A DNA stretch of 64,000 bases from the NCBI GenBank assembly GCA_004292955.1, contig RDXX01000037.1:62001-126000 (forward strand), given 5' to 3'. A model generated the notes under the pieces. It saw only the letters and a list, made by a program, of their open reading frames with translations. It did not search any database and was not told the origin of the DNA. Shown here piece after piece: positions 41,892 through 50,598 of this stretch; the first letter of the stretch is position 1, and each line of letters begins with the position of its first letter. The position numbers and the translations under genes are program-made. Source of the DNA: Oscillatoriales cyanobacterium. GTDB taxonomy: Bacteria > Cyanobacteriota > Cyanobacteriia > Cyanobacteriales > Microcoleaceae.

Positions 41892-44537
41892 TTGATGAAT
41901 TCGCAGATGACAGCAGAAGTCCACTCAACCAACCAATATCAAGTCGGAGGATATTTGCCTGCCGGTGCGCCCACCTATGTCAGGCGATCGGCAGACAGCG
42001 AACTCTACCAAGGACTCAAAGCCGGACAATTCTGCTACGTATTGAGTTCGCCACAAATGGGAAAGTCCAGCCTGCTAGTGCAAACGGCCAAAAGGTTGCA
42101 AGCAGAAGGTACAGCTTTTGCCGCCGTCAACTTGAGAAGCATTAGCACCCCAGAAATTTCCCTGGAAAAGTGGTATGGTGCGATCGTCCACCGCATCGCC
42201 AGCAGCTTGCGCCTCACAAACAGGTTTGATGCCCTCAAGTGGTGGAACGATCGCGAAGTGCTATCGCCGGTGCAGCGATTGGAGATATTTATCGAAAAAG
42301 TTTTGCTCAAGTCACTGCGGCAAAATTTAGTCATTTTGATAGATGACATTGACACCACCAACATCCTCAATTTCAGTACCAGCGATTTTTTTGCCTCAAT
42401 TCGAGGTTGTTATTCTAAGCGGGCAGAGCAACCAGAATACGATCGCCTGAATTTTGCGGTTTTCGGAGTAGCAGCCCCGTCACAATTGATCCGAGATCCA
42501 AGCTGCAACCCTTTTAATATTGGACGACCAATTAATTTAAGTCGATTGCAACTAGACGAAAGTGTGTCACTAACAAAAGGATTGGCACTCAAAGCTTTTC
42601 GTCCCCAAAAAGTGCTCCAAGAAATATTTACTTGGACGGACGGTCAACCTTTTCTGACTCAAAGACTGTGCCAATTGGTGCTTGAATACGGGTCTTTTAT
42701 TGGCAGAAATTGCGAAGCCCAGCAGGTGGAACAACTGCTCAAACACAGAATTATTAAAAATTGGGAAGACTGGGACGAACCCCCACATTTGACAGCAATT
42801 CGCGATCGCATTTTCTACAGCCGCTGCGATCTCACCAAGCTGTTAACGCTGTACCAGAAAATTTTGCAACCGCCCGACCCCAAAAAACCGGAAGAATTGC
42901 CAGGAGTTGCTGTCGATTATTCTCCCGAACAAATCGAATTGCAACTGTCAGGATTGGTGGTCAAATCTCATGGTAAATTAATAGCTGCTAACCTAGTTTA
43001 TCAATCTGTTTTCAATCAGTTTTGGGTGGAAAAAGAACTGGGAAATCTGGCTCCCTACCGCGAGGCCTTGGCAGCATGGCTGGCTTCGGATCGCGAAGAT
43101 AAGTCGCAGTTATTGACGGGGGAAACTTTGCAGTCAGCCTTGGATTGGGCGGCAAACAAACAATTAAGCCAAGAACACTATTGGTTCTTGAATCCCGGAA
43201 CTTTTCAGAAAAAACCGACAGTCGCTGTCGCACAAGTTGTACAAAGCAGCCCAGACATCGGTGCAGAGAGAATTCTCACCCCGCCCTCAGATACTTTTCT
43301 ATCGGGCAGCAACGAACAGGTATTGTACGATCACATCGTCTCCTGCGTCGAACAAGAATCCCCCGCACAGATAATCGAGCGGTTCCGCAAACTATTTATC
43401 GACGGTATGGGCTACCCCGATCGCGAAATAGAAGCAACTTTGTACAATATAATCTCCGTCAAGCGATCGGATCGGGAGTTTAAATATATCATCCACCGCT
43501 GCTGTTACATCCCGATCAACCGCTGGCAATTGCACTCACAGCACAAATTGAGTATTGCAAATTTAGTAGCTTTATTTAAACAGACTTCTCCCCGATTCGG
43601 GATGGAATTTTACATAGTCAAGCGCTTGCAAGAACAAATAGAATTCTTTACTAAAAGTGCAGAATTCCAGACCCTAGAGCGCTTAGTAAAAGCAGTAGAA
43701 CAAGAGCCACAACCGCAGAAACAAGATAGTCATGCTCCTTTGGGCGAATTGATTTGTCGCTATCCTTATTTGTACGGGCATTCTTTGCTGAGCAAGGAGA
43801 GCGTGGAGGAAGACCAGCAAACCATCAAAAAGCTGGAAATTCAAAGACAGCGACTATTTGAAAAAAACTTGTCTCAATATTTAAATTATTTGGTTGAGCC
43901 GAGAAATACAGAAATAGGAATTGTACAGCCGACGCCAAATCCCACACTTTTGAACGATGCGGAATTGCACTTAGCTGTTAGGGAATTTGCCGGGAAAGTA
44001 ACAGACGATCGCAGCCACAAAGAATCGGCTCAATTTTTTTTGAGAGATGCCAGGAAAACTCAATCCTACAGCTCATTTAAAGTGGATTTATATGAATATT
44101 TGATATCATCGGTAGAACCAGAATATGGCGGTCGTCAATTTAATGATAAGTTGTACAAGTACATCAAAAATACATTTCCGGAAAACGACTCGGCGAAATT
44201 AAATAATATATTGTTAGCTCAGACTTGCAACCAGTTATTCAACTTTTTAGTAGTGGAAAATTCCCAACATCCCAACCACTACATTTTTTATGACTTAGTA
44301 TACAACCTCGGGCCCAGCAGGACAATGGGTTTGCTGCTGAAAATATTACTGCTTTCTGGCAAAGTTAAACCTGAGTTGGAAAAGCGATTTTCTATTTTGT
44401 TCAATCACTATGAAGGTAAAGCTTCTGATGAAATTATGTGGTTTATAAAATCATTGGAAAATTTAAATGTGGCCTTAGTGGTAAATTTTGGGAAGACGGA
44501 TTTGTCTTTGGTTAAACAGCATCTTATTTTGAATTGA
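41892..44537 (+). CDS. 881-residue protein with N-terminal AAA-like domain
   Basis: Residues 19-300 form the AAA-like ATPase common in cyanobacterial signalling proteins. [42 protein letters not shown] contains the Walker A (near 53-60). LVILIDDID near 150 is Walker [18 protein letters not shown] near 255 is the winged-helix junction. In most family members CHAT, TIR or WD40 modules follow. Here the remaining 550 residues are helical with no repeat or effector I recognise. It could be a signal-transduction or conflict protein. Upstream spacing suggests its own promoter; the DUF433/DUF5615 pair follows about 80 bp later. Confidence 0.7.
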   Translation: MMNSQMTAEVHSTNQYQVGGYLPAGAPTYVRRSADSELYQGLKAGQFCYVLSSPQMGKSSLLVQTAKRLQAEGTAFAAVNLRSISTPEISLEKWYGAIVHRIASSLRLTNRFDALKWWNDREVLSPVQRLEIFIEKVLLKSLRQNLVILIDDIDTTNILNFSTSDFFASIRGCYSKRAEQPEYDRLNFAVFGVAAPSQLIRDPSCNPFNIGRPINLSRLQLDESVSLTKGLALKAFRPQKVLQEIFTWTDGQPFLTQRLCQLVLEYGSFIGRNCEAQQVEQLLKHRIIKNWEDWDEPPHLTAIRDRIFYSRCDLTKLLTLYQKILQPPDPKKPEELPGVAVDYSPEQIELQLSGLVVKSHGKLIAANLVYQSVFNQFWVEKELGNLAPYREALAAWLASDREDKSQLLTGETLQSALDWAANKQLSQEHYWFLNPGTFQKKPTVAVAQVVQSSPDIGAERILTPPSDTFLSGSNEQVLYDHIVSCVEQESPAQIIERFRKLFIDGMGYPDREIEATLYNIISVKRSDREFKYIIHRCCYIPINRWQLHSQHKLSIANLVALFKQTSPRFGMEFYIVKRLQEQIEFFTKSAEFQTLERLVKAVEQEPQPQKQDSHAPLGELICRYPYLYGHSLLSKESVEEDQQTIKKLEIQRQRLFEKNLSQYLNYLVEPRNTEIGIVQPTPNPTLLNDAELHLAVREFAGKVTDDRSHKESAQFFLRDARKTQSYSSFKVDLYEYLISSVEPEYGGRQFNDKLYKYIKNTFPENDSAKLNNILLAQTCNQLFNFLVVENSQHPNHYIFYDLVYNLGPSRTMGLLLKILLLSGKVKPELEKRFSILFNHYEGKASDEIMWFIKSLENLNVALVVNFGKTDLSLVKQHLILN

Positions 44538-44620
44538 AAGATCAGCATAGCGGTTTACTTCAAGTTCTATCGGGCAAATATCAGTGATATAATAAATTAT
44601 GTTGAGTATACAGCAAAATT

Positions 44621-44959
44621 ATGCCAACCCAAACGCTCACAGATTATTTCAACTTTCTCACTCCCAGCGATATTCGACTGAAAGGGACAAGAATTGGCAT
44701 TGAAACAATTCTTTATGATTACATCGATTGCGGTCGCGCACCTGATGAAATTGCCCAAACTTATCCTTCCCTCACCCTCGAACAAGTTTATGCGACAATT
44801 CTGTATTATCTCCAAAATCAAGAACCTGTGAGTGATTACCTCAAAAATTGGATAGAACACGGTCACAAAATGAGAGAAGAACAGCGCCTTAATCCCCCGC
44901 CTGTTTCTGAAAAGCTCCGCCAACTGAGGGCAGAAAGAAAAGCCAAAATTAGCCCATGA
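44621..44959 (+). CDS. DUF433-family antitoxin
   Basis: A 112-residue DUF433 protein. DIRLKGTRIGIETILYDYIDCGRAPDEIAQTYPSLTLEQVYATILYYLQN is the winged HTH region typical of this family, used by antitoxins of the VapB45 type. A basic tail follows. Its stop overlaps the next start by four bases (ATGA), so the pair is a tight operon with the PIN-like toxin. Confidence 0.85.
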   Translation: MPTQTLTDYFNFLTPSDIRLKGTRIGIETILYDYIDCGRAPDEIAQTYPSLTLEQVYATILYYLQNQEPVSDYLKNWIEHGHKMREEQRLNPPPVSEKLRQLRAERKAKISP

Positions 44960-45318
44960 ACCTGCAATACCTAATTGATGAAAATGTCAATCCAATTTAT
45001 CCCAATCAAATTAGGCAACGAGAATCAGATATTGCTGTCAAAGTAGTGGGAGAACCGGAAACACCGCCGAAAGGAACTCTCGACCCAGAAATTCTCTACT
45101 GGTGTGAAGATAATAACTGTGTTTTGGTGACAAATAACCGAACTTCTATGCCAGTGCACTTAGCCGAACATATGGCGGTAAATCGTCACATTCCAGGGAT
45201 TTTTATCATCAATCCTAATTTAAGCATTGGCGAAAACCTAGAAGAATTGATTTTAGCGGCTCTGGCATCCCAAGAAAATGAATATCAAGATAGAATTGTT
45301 TTTCTACCTTTCCCTTAG
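44956..45318 (+). CDS. DUF5615 PIN-like toxin
   Basis: A 120-residue PIN-fold protein of the DUF5615 group. LIDENVNP near residue 6 and [21 protein letters not shown] near 50 are the acidic and Asn/Arg sites of the compact PIN-like family. Together with DUF433 it forms a VapBC-like toxin-antitoxin pair (probable RNase). Both genes are intact, unlike the mazF and parE loci upstream. Confidence 0.85.
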   Translation: MNLQYLIDENVNPIYPNQIRQRESDIAVKVVGEPETPPKGTLDPEILYWCEDNNCVLVTNNRTSMPVHLAEHMAVNRHIPGIFIINPNLSIGENLEELILAALASQENEYQDRIVFLPFP

Positions 45319-45413
45319 CAGTTATTAATGTATTCGGGAGGAAACGATTTTTTTGCATTAGTCCGATCGCAATTTTAAAAGGCGCGCTACCCTATCGGTG
45401 TACCATTAACTAT

Positions 45414-46037
45414 ATGATCAGCTATCTCAAAGGCACAGTCGCCAATATCGCCAAAGGCAGCAACCGCGTTATTCTGACTCTCGAAGTTAGTGGAATTGGC
45501 TATGACATCCAAATTTTGCCGCGCGTGACTGGCCAATTACCAGCATCCGGCGAAGTCGCCCAAATCTTTACCCACCAGCAAGTTAAGGAAGACCAAATCG
45601 TATTGTACGGTTTTGGCAGCACGGCCGAACGCGATTTGTTTCGGCAGTTGACGAGTGTTAGCGGTGTGGGTGCTCAACTGGCGATCGCCCTTCTTGATAC
45701 TTTAGGAATGCAAGATTTAGTTCAGGCGATCGTCGGCGGTAACACTCGCATCCTCGCCAAAACCCCCGGCGTGGGCACAAAAACCGCCGAACGCCTCGCC
45801 CTGGAACTCAAAAGCAAACTCTCGGAATGGAGACAGGAAGCAGGTTTGACAACTTCCGTGGCCGCCGGAGTCCCCGCAGCGATTCAAGAAGAAGTGGAGA
45901 TGATTTTGCTGGCGATGGGATATACTGCGACGGAAGTCTTGCAAGCGCTGCAAACCCTCAGTCAAGACAGCAACTTGGCAAACAAAGCTAATGCGGATGA
46001 TTGGATTCGTGAGGCGATCGCCTATTTGAGCCGATAA
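45414..46037 (+). CDS. ruvA: Holliday junction DNA helicase subunit RuvA
   Basis: A 207-residue RuvA with all three domains. Domain I OB fold: [33 protein letters not shown]. Domain II HhH motifs: [16 protein letters not shown] and [21 protein letters not shown]. Domain [24 protein letters not shown], which contacts RuvB. RuvA binds four-way junctions as a tetramer and loads RuvB for branch migration. The length is typical. It is monocistronic, followed by a GGATGGGC-rich palindromic repeat. Confidence 0.96.
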   Translation: MISYLKGTVANIAKGSNRVILTLEVSGIGYDIQILPRVTGQLPASGEVAQIFTHQQVKEDQIVLYGFGSTAERDLFRQLTSVSGVGAQLAIALLDTLGMQDLVQAIVGGNTRILAKTPGVGTKTAERLALELKSKLSEWRQEAGLTTSVAAGVPAAIQEEVEMILLAMGYTATEVLQALQTLSQDSNLANKANADDWIREAIAYLSR

Positions 46038-46069
46038 TCGGCCACCCAATAGACTTCTTGCAAAATTTA

Positions 46070-46200
46070 TGGCTAACACGGGCAAGATGCCCATCCCACA
46101 ATTTTTTTCCTGTGGGATGGGCTGGAATAAACACCATGGAGGGGCGTCCCGCCCATCCGACATTTTTTTTCCTGTGGGATGGGCGGGACGCCCGTCCTAA
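46070..46200. repeat. GC-rich inverted repeats after ruvA
   Basis: GGGCAAGATGCCCATCCCAC...GTGGGATGGGC and GGGCGTCCCGCCCATCC...GGATGGGCGGGACGCCC, each with TTTTTTCCT in the loop, give two nested hairpins of more than 15 bp. They belong to the same family as sequence near 31.33 and 31.49 kb (GGCAAGATGCCC, GGGCATCCTGCCC). Confidence 0.75.
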
Positions 46201-46331
46201 GTAGGGCTTGCAATTGAAGTCTTTCAGCTCAAAAAACCAACCCATCCGTGTCGAAAATTTGCTCCTTCACCGTTCCGCTGTGATACTATATGGGATTGTG
46301 ACAAACGTACAAAAAAAACTAAACTCAATTC

Positions 46332-46601
46332 ATGGCTCTTACACAACAGCGCAAACAAGAAATCATGGGCGACTTTCAAACCCATGAAACCGACACAGGC
46401 TCAGCAGATGTCCAAATCGCCATGCTGAGCGATCGCATCAGCAAACTCAGCGCCCACCTGAAAATCAACCAAAAAGACTTCGCCTCCCGGCGCGGTTTGA
46501 TGATGATGATCAGCCGCCGCAAGCGCCTCCTGGCCTACCTGCAAAAGGAAAATGTCGATCGTTACAAAGCATTAATTGCCCGTTTAGGCATTCGCGGCTA
46601 A
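46332..46601 (+). CDS. rpsO: 30S ribosomal protein S15
   Basis: 89 residues with the canonical S15 sequence: MALTQQRKQEIMGDFQTHETDTGSADVQIAMLSDRI..., then DFASRRGLMMMISRRKRLLAYLQKEN. It binds the central domain of 16S rRNA early in 30S assembly. It is followed at 170 bp by pam68 on the same strand, a neighbourhood shared with other cyanobacteria. Confidence 0.98.
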   Translation: MALTQQRKQEIMGDFQTHETDTGSADVQIAMLSDRISKLSAHLKINQKDFASRRGLMMMISRRKRLLAYLQKENVDRYKALIARLGIRG

Positions 46602-46771
46602 ACACCAAAGCCAAAATTTGCGACAATATTCAAGAATCTTGGACAAACGCCAGCAGGATTTACGCACTGATAACAAATCCGTTTCAAACCGTTGATTAAC
46701 CATCAGAGTTGCGTAAACCCTCGCCAAGATTTCTTTGATAATTGTTCGAGATTTCAGGTTAAACAAAAAAT

Positions 46772-47248
46772 ATGTCCTCCGAACCACCCACCCAGCGCTT
46801 ACCCTTTGAACCGGCCTCAAATCGGAAAAAAACCGCTAAAAAGCCTCCAGAAGCCGAAGCAAATCCAGTCACAGAAGAACCAAAATCAGACAAAAAGCCC
46901 AAAGCCACCAAAAAAACTGGCCCCCAGGCGCAATCCATCCCAGAAGCAGTCAGCAAACGCATGATTTCCCGCATTGCGGTATTCTGCGGCGCCCCCACAC
47001 TCCTGGGAATTTCCACATTTTTTGTGAGTTATTTGATAGTCAGCAAAGGCTGGTTTGACTTGCCCAACACAGCAGTATTATTGGTAAGCATGGGCTGTTT
47101 TGGTCTAGGCGTACTGGGATTAAGCTACGGAGTCCTCTCGGCTTCCTGGGATGAAGAAAATTCAGGAAGCACTCTCGGGTGGGAAGAATTTAATACTAAT
47201 TTTGGACGGATGCGAGAAGCGTGGCGCGATGCGAAATCTAAAAGTTAG
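46772..47248 (+). CDS. pam68: PAM68-family photosystem II assembly protein (DUF3464)
   Basis: A 158-residue membrane protein. The N-terminal 65 residues are basic and disordered. Two transmembrane helices follow (about 76-97 ISRIAVFCGAPTLLGISTFFVSY and 108-128 AVLLVSMGCFGLGVLGLSYG). The C-terminal SASWDEENSGSTLGWEEFNTNFGRMREAWR is the PAM68 signature. PAM68 helps insert chlorophyll into CP47 during PSII biogenesis at the ribosome. Linkage to rpsO suits that cotranslational role. Confidence 0.92.
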   Translation: MSSEPPTQRLPFEPASNRKKTAKKPPEAEANPVTEEPKSDKKPKATKKTGPQAQSIPEAVSKRMISRIAVFCGAPTLLGISTFFVSYLIVSKGWFDLPNTAVLLVSMGCFGLGVLGLSYGVLSASWDEENSGSTLGWEEFNTNFGRMREAWRDAKSKS

Positions 47249-47378
47249 TCAGTAGTTATAGAAAACATTCGGTAAGCGGAAAACTCAGAGGCTTCAGCCC
47301 TGAGATGCAAGCGACACGGGCGGTTTTAACCGCCGTGAATCTTTCTTGATTCTTAATATTTAAAATTAGAGAAAGACG

Positions 47379-48962
47379 CTATAGCCTTTCTCAAAAAGGT
47401 GAGGTATGACTGACAGGTTATATAACCACTGAAACCAAGAGGGCTGAAGCCCAACAACGTACCTCATCTTTCTGAGAACCGCTATAAGATATAAACAAGG
47501 AGGTGAGCAAGATTGTTGACAAATTACGCTTATAAGTTGCGTCCCAATCAAACGCAAGCATTAAAAATGTCGAACTGGGTAGATATGCTGCGAAGCCTGT
47601 ATAATTGGTGCTTGAATGACAGAATCTGTCAGTACAATCAGCAGTTTATCCAAGGCGATTACTGTGACATTAGAACGAAAGGCGAAGCTTCACCATTGAC
47701 CTGCTTCGTAAGTAAAAGTGGCGCAACTGGAAATCCCTGGAAAAACTCTAAGATTGACAAAGAAGGTAAAGCTAGAAATCCTCGCCGAAGTGCTGGTGAT
47801 ATTCAAATAACAGCATTACCTGAGTTAAAAATAGCTAGACCTTGGTATTCCCAACTAGATTCAACCGTTTTACAACAAAATGTCAAACGCTTAGATATTG
47901 CCTACAAAAACTTCTTTGAAGGTAGAGGATTTCCGAAATTCAAAAATCGGAGTAACTTTACTTCTTTTACCTTCGCAATGGGAGTGAAAATCAAGGGCAA
48001 TAAAATTTACCTACCAAAACTGGGCTGAATGAGGTTTTACAACTCTCGCTCAATCCCAAGTGGTTTTACTATCAAGGCTTGCACAGTTAGAAAACGCCAG
48101 AATGGCTGGTATGTTTCTATTAGAATAGAGGATAAATCTGTACCTGAATACAGCCCCAAAGCTCTCGGCAACAATCCCAAAGTAATCGGTTGCGACTTGG
48201 GACTCACTAAACTGGTTCACCTTTCTGATGGCTACCAAATTGAGAACCCTAGATTTTCAACCAACAAAAAAGCTAAACGCACTCTGAAAATTAGACAGAG
48301 ACGAGTTAACCGCAAAACAAAAGGCAGTAAAAACCGCAAAAAAGCAGTCATCAGAGTTAGCAGATTCCATCAAAAGATTGGTGATAAACGCCAAGCGCAC
48401 CAATGGAAAACTGCGAATTTAATAGTATTTCGTAATATTGATGTAATCGCCTTAGAAGATTTGAACATCTCTGGGATGATGCGTCGATGTAAGGTAAAAA
48501 CTGATGAGGAAACCGGGAGGTTTCTCAAGAATGGGCAATCCAGAAAAAAAGGATTGAATCGCGCTATCTCTGATGCAGGCTGGGGCGACTTAGGATTAAA
48601 GATTGAGTATCTAGCTGCAAAGCAAGGAAAAATCGTAATCAAAGTTAATCCTAAGCACTCTAGCCAAGAATGCAGAAGTTGTGGACACATCGACAAATCA
48701 AATAGAGATGGCGAAAAGTTCATCTGTGTTGAATGTGGCTATCACGAACACGCCGACATTGGCGCTGCCAAAACTATCAGAGATCGAGCATCGAAAATGG
48801 TACGCGGGGACTCCGCGAAACCTGGTGTTGAACACCTAAACGCCCAAAAGATATCAGCACGCACTTGCGTGCAAACGTGCTGAGTTTGGGAACCCTAGCA
48901 GTAGGGATATTAAGAATGAAATTTCTTAAGAATCTCAGTCGCTTCAGCGCTGAGAGTGTCAA
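47379..48962. mobile_element. IS1341-type (TnpB-only) element
   Basis: The left end (47379-47487) is a 109-bp imperfect palindrome, CTATAGCCTTTCTC...GAGAACCGCTATA, also present alone at 31.35 kb. The right end (48928-48962) is the hairpin AGAATCTCAGTCGCTTC...GAGTGTCAA, whose relative lies alone at 5.83 kb. Only a tnpB gene is carried; no tnpA. The region overlapping the tnpB 3' end probably encodes the guide (omega/reRNA). Confidence 0.65.
47513..48883 (+). pseudogene. tnpB: TnpB, interrupted by one in-frame TGA
   Basis: Two ORFs (47513-48028 and 48029-48883) are in the same frame, split only by TGA where the family has Trp (PKLGWMRF...). The joined 456-residue protein is a complete TnpB. 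The N-terminal part (LTNYAYKLRPNQTQALKMSNW), RuvC-I GCDLGLTKLVHLSDG, RuvC-II ALEDLNISGM, zinc finger CRSCG...CVECG, and RuvC-III HADIGAAKTI are all intact. Catalytic D, E and D are present. A single nonsense change, or UGA readthrough, separates it from activity. The second ORF begins with Met and could be made alone. Confidence 0.88.
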
Positions 48963-49269
48963 TAGTCATGAATCAATAGCTTTCTTCGTCGGAAGAGGAC
49001 ACGGCAATGCCGTGTCCTGATATTACTTAGACACTACTAATAGTAGTCAGGTGCCCACTTCACACCCTACCAATAGAGTTTATACGTAATTTCTAGTTAA
49101 ATTGACACCAATTCTACGTAAAATTCCCTACAAAATACTATTTAAGTTTTGTGAACAATTGGTTTTTTGCATAAAACTACTTAGTTGAGCTTGATATAAA
49201 TAAAGTAGTCCTCAATAATTTTTGCAGTTGATATCCCCGACAATTTTTGCGAAGTCGGGGAAGCGCTTA

Positions 49270-49806
49270 ATGGGATTGGAAGGAGCCGGGGCAGCCAGTT
49301 ATTTTTCGGCATTTGGCGAATGTTTGTCGGTTCCCGAATTTGTATTTGTTTTTCGTTCCCGCCGTCCGCCAGGGAATCCGGTTAACGCCATGCTTAGCTT
49401 CGGATATCAAATCCTGTGGAATCATTTACTGTGTTTGATTGAACTCCAAGGACTCGATCCGTATCAAGCTTGTTTGCATCAAACTTCCGAACGTCATGCT
49501 GCTTTAGCTTCAGATTTGATAGAAGAGTTTCGTGCTCCGATTATCGATTCTTTGGTGCTGTGGCTGATTAATTCAAAAGTCATGGATGCCACCCTCGACT
49601 TTGTTTACCGCAATAGCGGCTGTTTCTTGAACGATTCCGGCAGAGCAAAATTTCTCCATGCTTTTTTACGGCGTATGGAAGAAGAAATTCAGACTGATTC
49701 GGGCGAAAAACAGCCGCGCTGGGATTTGTTTGTGCAGCAAGTTAAGGCTTACAAGCAGTTTGTTTACAATCCACAAATGCTGTACAAGCCTTATCGAATT
49801 TATTAG
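49270..49806 (+). CDS. cas1: Cas1, C-terminal domain only
   Basis: About 178 residues from the ATG at 49270; the track starts at a TTG 16 codons upstream. The sequence MGLEGAGAASYFSAF, RRPPGNPVNAMLSFGYQILW, the CLHQTSERHAALASDLIEEFRAPIIDS stretch and FLNDSGRAKFLHAF are the all-helical catalytic domain of Cas1, with the metal-binding Glu, His and Asp in place. The N-terminal beta-sandwich domain (about 100-130 residues) that makes the Cas1 dimer is missing; an in-frame stop at 49216 closes the frame. Integration activity is doubtful. cas2 lies 140 bp downstream. Confidence 0.88.
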   Translation: MGLEGAGAASYFSAFGECLSVPEFVFVFRSRRPPGNPVNAMLSFGYQILWNHLLCLIELQGLDPYQACLHQTSERHAALASDLIEEFRAPIIDSLVLWLINSKVMDATLDFVYRNSGCFLNDSGRAKFLHAFLRRMEEEIQTDSGEKQPRWDLFVQQVKAYKQFVYNPQMLYKPYRIY

Positions 49807-49835
49807 ATTTCAAGACTAACAACGTATTTCTGTCA

Positions 49836-49893
49836 TTGCGAGGAACGAAGCAATCGCCAGGTTTTGCGATTGCTGAGTGACCCTCGCAATGAC
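49836..49893. repeat. Inverted repeat between cas1 and cas2
   Basis: GTCATTGCGAGG...GAAGCAATCGC and GCGATTGCT...CCTCGCAATGAC form a hairpin with arms of about 25 nt. It looks like a MITE inserted into the cas1-cas2 spacer, which is unusually long for this pair (about 140 bp). Confidence 0.75.
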
Positions 49894-49949
49894 ATGATGG
49901 CGTTTATTTATTGCGTAATTCCTGACTTTTGGTCAAGCGGAAATTAATC

Positions 49950-50231
49950 ATGCACTTGTACGTTGTTGTCTATGATATTCCTTGTGACAAGCGTCGCAAG
50001 AAAGTTTTTAACTTGCTTTCCGGTTACGGTACTTGGGTGCAATATTCGGTTTTTGAGTGTGCCCTATCTCAGCGTCAATTTGAGGAGTTGCGCGCTCGCC
50101 TGCGGGGACGGGTTAATTTGGATGAAGATAATATCCGTTTTTATGTTTTGTCAACGCGGGCGATCGGGCAGGTGGAAACTTGGGGTTCTGGCCCGCCGGT
50201 GACTCAACCGCCGACTTCGGTCATTGTTTAA
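49950..50231 (+). CDS. cas2: Cas2
   Basis: 93 residues from the internal ATG (MHLYVVVYDIPCDKRRKKVFNLL), preferred because it matches the Cas2 N-terminus; the track adds seven residues. The beta1 Asp of VVYDIP, GTWVQYSVFECALSQRQFEELRARL and RFYVLST are Cas2 signatures. Cas2 bridges Cas1 dimers in spacer acquisition. The protein is complete. It lies 367 bp upstream of the first CRISPR repeat. Confidence 0.95.
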   Translation: MHLYVVVYDIPCDKRRKKVFNLLSGYGTWVQYSVFECALSQRQFEELRARLRGRVNLDEDNIRFYVLSTRAIGQVETWGSGPPVTQPPTSVIV

Positions 50232-50598
50232 AGTATTTTTTTTAACACTTGACAGCCAGAGAAATCTACGTTACTATGGCTCTATTGCTAGATTATGATT
50301 GTAATCCACACAAGCCCATACAAACTTGCCGTGTTAATTACTACCCAAATCTACAGCACCAGTACCTAGAAAATTGAATAGATTAAAGTAGTGTTTTAGC
50401 GCTTCAATCATTTAGCTATCCGACCGCCTCGCTAAATGGCTGAAACACCGATTATCTCGTATAGGCGGCCGTTCACTTGTCCCGTAAGGGTTTCAGCGAT
50501 TTTTGAGAGCTGATTTTCGGCTCTAAGTGAGCTGAGCATCAGAGGTGGTCGGAAACGGCTTCTAGAGCCTTTACTGGGCACGGCTTTCACAACGAGGT
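50232..50598 (+). promoter_or_regulatory. CRISPR leader
   Basis: A 367-bp non-coding region between cas2 and the first repeat. It is AT-rich at first, then contains the inverted pair TCCGACCGCCTCG near 50418-50430 and GAGGTGGTCGGA near 50540-50551, near-copies of each other. The last bases (CTTTCACAACGAGGT) lie just before repeat 1. Placement next to cas2, with degenerate repeats at the other end of the array, supports this being the leader. Confidence 0.7.
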
